DNA of 64,000 nucleotides from Boseongicola sp. SB0665_bin_10. Its GTDB lineage: Bacteria > Pseudomonadota > Alphaproteobacteria > Rhodobacterales > Rhodobacteraceae. The notes below the pieces were generated by a model. That model had not been told where the DNA came from, did not search any database, and was given only the letters and a program-made list of their open reading frames with translations. The position numbers and the translations under genes are program-made. Within the stretch, counting starts at the first letter, position 1; each line of letters begins with the position of its first letter. The DNA lies in assembly GCA_009838075.1 (NCBI GenBank), contig VXSG01000096.1:1-64000 (forward strand), given 5' to 3'. Shown here one piece after another: positions 63,690 through 64,000 of the stretch.

Positions 63690-64000
63690 TCAGTCGCATG
63701 GAAAGTGCCTTATGAACATTTCTACCGCGGTTTCGAAGGCGGGCAGATCGTCGATGTAACCGGTGCTGACCACCACGTCGGGACCGGCGAAGACCGCGGC
63801 CAGGTCCTGAGGGGTGACAGTTGCCGGTATGCAGGCCTTCTTGCGGATCACGACGTAATCCGCATAGCCCTGCACTAGCCCGTTGCAGAAGTCCTGCGAT
63901 TGCCGCTCGCGTCGAAGGCAGAGTGCGACCGCATCGCCGGTGCGCAGAAACGGCTCTGCCACAACCGGCCTGCGTCCGTGATCAACGGGGAAGCCTGGGC
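63690..64000 (-). CDS. Rap1a/Tai-like protein, partial at window edge
   Basis: The minus-strand frame runs to the right edge without a stop. The part from GTG at 63962 reads 90 residues; the true start with a signal peptide may lie outside. SGDAVALC-like LRTGDAVALCLRRERQSQDF then CNGLVQGYADYVVI, and CIPATVTPQDLAAVF, fit the Rap1a/Tai immunity-protein domain with its paired cysteines. Some such proteins neutralise peptidoglycan amidase effectors; many are of unknown role. It is convergent with the cytochrome gene. Confidence 0.6.
   Translation of the reverse strand, partial: PGFPVDHGRRPVVAEPFLRTGDAVALCLRRERQSQDFCNGLVQGYADYVVIRKKACIPATVTPQDLAAVFAGPDVVVSTGYIDDLPAFETAVEMFIRHFPCD

Overview
The window is high-GC alphaproteobacterial DNA, most likely from a member of the Rhodobacterales. 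The main grounds are the iscR / cysteine desulfurase / sufB / sufC / sufD / YIP1 / sufS gene order, an iron-responsive (ICE-type) box in front of iscR, an IscR without its usual cysteines, and the housekeeping genes carB, aspS, glmM and ygfZ. The assignment is an inference from gene content. Gene remnants, direct repeats and toxin-antitoxin modules are unusually dense, which fits a chromosome with heavy past element traffic.

Layout. 1-3.6 kb: the end of an integrated or conjugative element, with a relaxase-like C-terminus and three paralogous small DNA-binding mob genes behind an array of CATGTGCA octamers. The element appears to cut into a LIV-type substrate-binding gene. 3.6-8.3 kb: the rest of that branched-chain-type ABC transporter (livHMGF) and an Asp/Glu/hydantoin racemase. 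8.5-10.1 kb: a DUF433/DUF5615 toxin-antitoxin pair and a broken zinc-finger gene. 10.5-21.5 kb: a catabolic island of two divergent arms. One arm holds a Rieske oxygenase, GFA protein, AMDase/maleate-isomerase-like protein, sulfotransferase and CMD protein. The other holds a zinc-free alcohol dehydrogenase, two enolase-superfamily enzymes resembling hydroxyproline/hydroxyproline-betaine enzymes, a DAO-type flavoprotein and a GSAM-type aminotransferase. 21.6-24.2 kb: an ECF sigma factor overlapping a membrane VWA protein. 24.5-27.8 kb: DUF3726, an unknown 561-residue protein and an M19-like protein, translationally coupled. 27.9-29.7 kb: AbiE. 30-31.5 kb: an AGCS symporter. 31.7-33.2 kb: a graveyard of integrase, IS4 and other fragments. 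33.1-35.2 kb: HigBA and TacAT modules.

35.4-45.5 kb is mostly housekeeping: ygfZ, a GT2 glycosyltransferase, glmM, a GNAT enzyme, aspS, carB and a small DMT transporter. 45.8-46.9 kb: a FitAB-type module lying between a tRNA-Arg gene and a 23-bp copy of its 3' end. 47-55.2 kb: the iron-sulfur assembly operon. 55.2-57.4 kb: a hydrolase, a broken lnt tail, a Phd/VapC module flanked by copies of that tail, and a recombinase scrap. 57.8-64 kb: sulfur-oxidation genes, namely a fused SoxYZ-like carrier and, on the other strand, a flavocytochrome c sulfide dehydrogenase pair, soxX, soxA and a triheme cytochrome, followed by a Rap1a/Tai-like gene at the edge.

The catabolic island reads as a route that imports and breaks down an N-methylated or cyclic amino acid (a betaine or hydroxyproline relative): epimerise or dehydrate, demethylate, deaminate, with GFA handling released formaldehyde. 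That pathway is an inference. Six toxin-antitoxin modules lie in one 64-kb window, several next to duplicated flanks.
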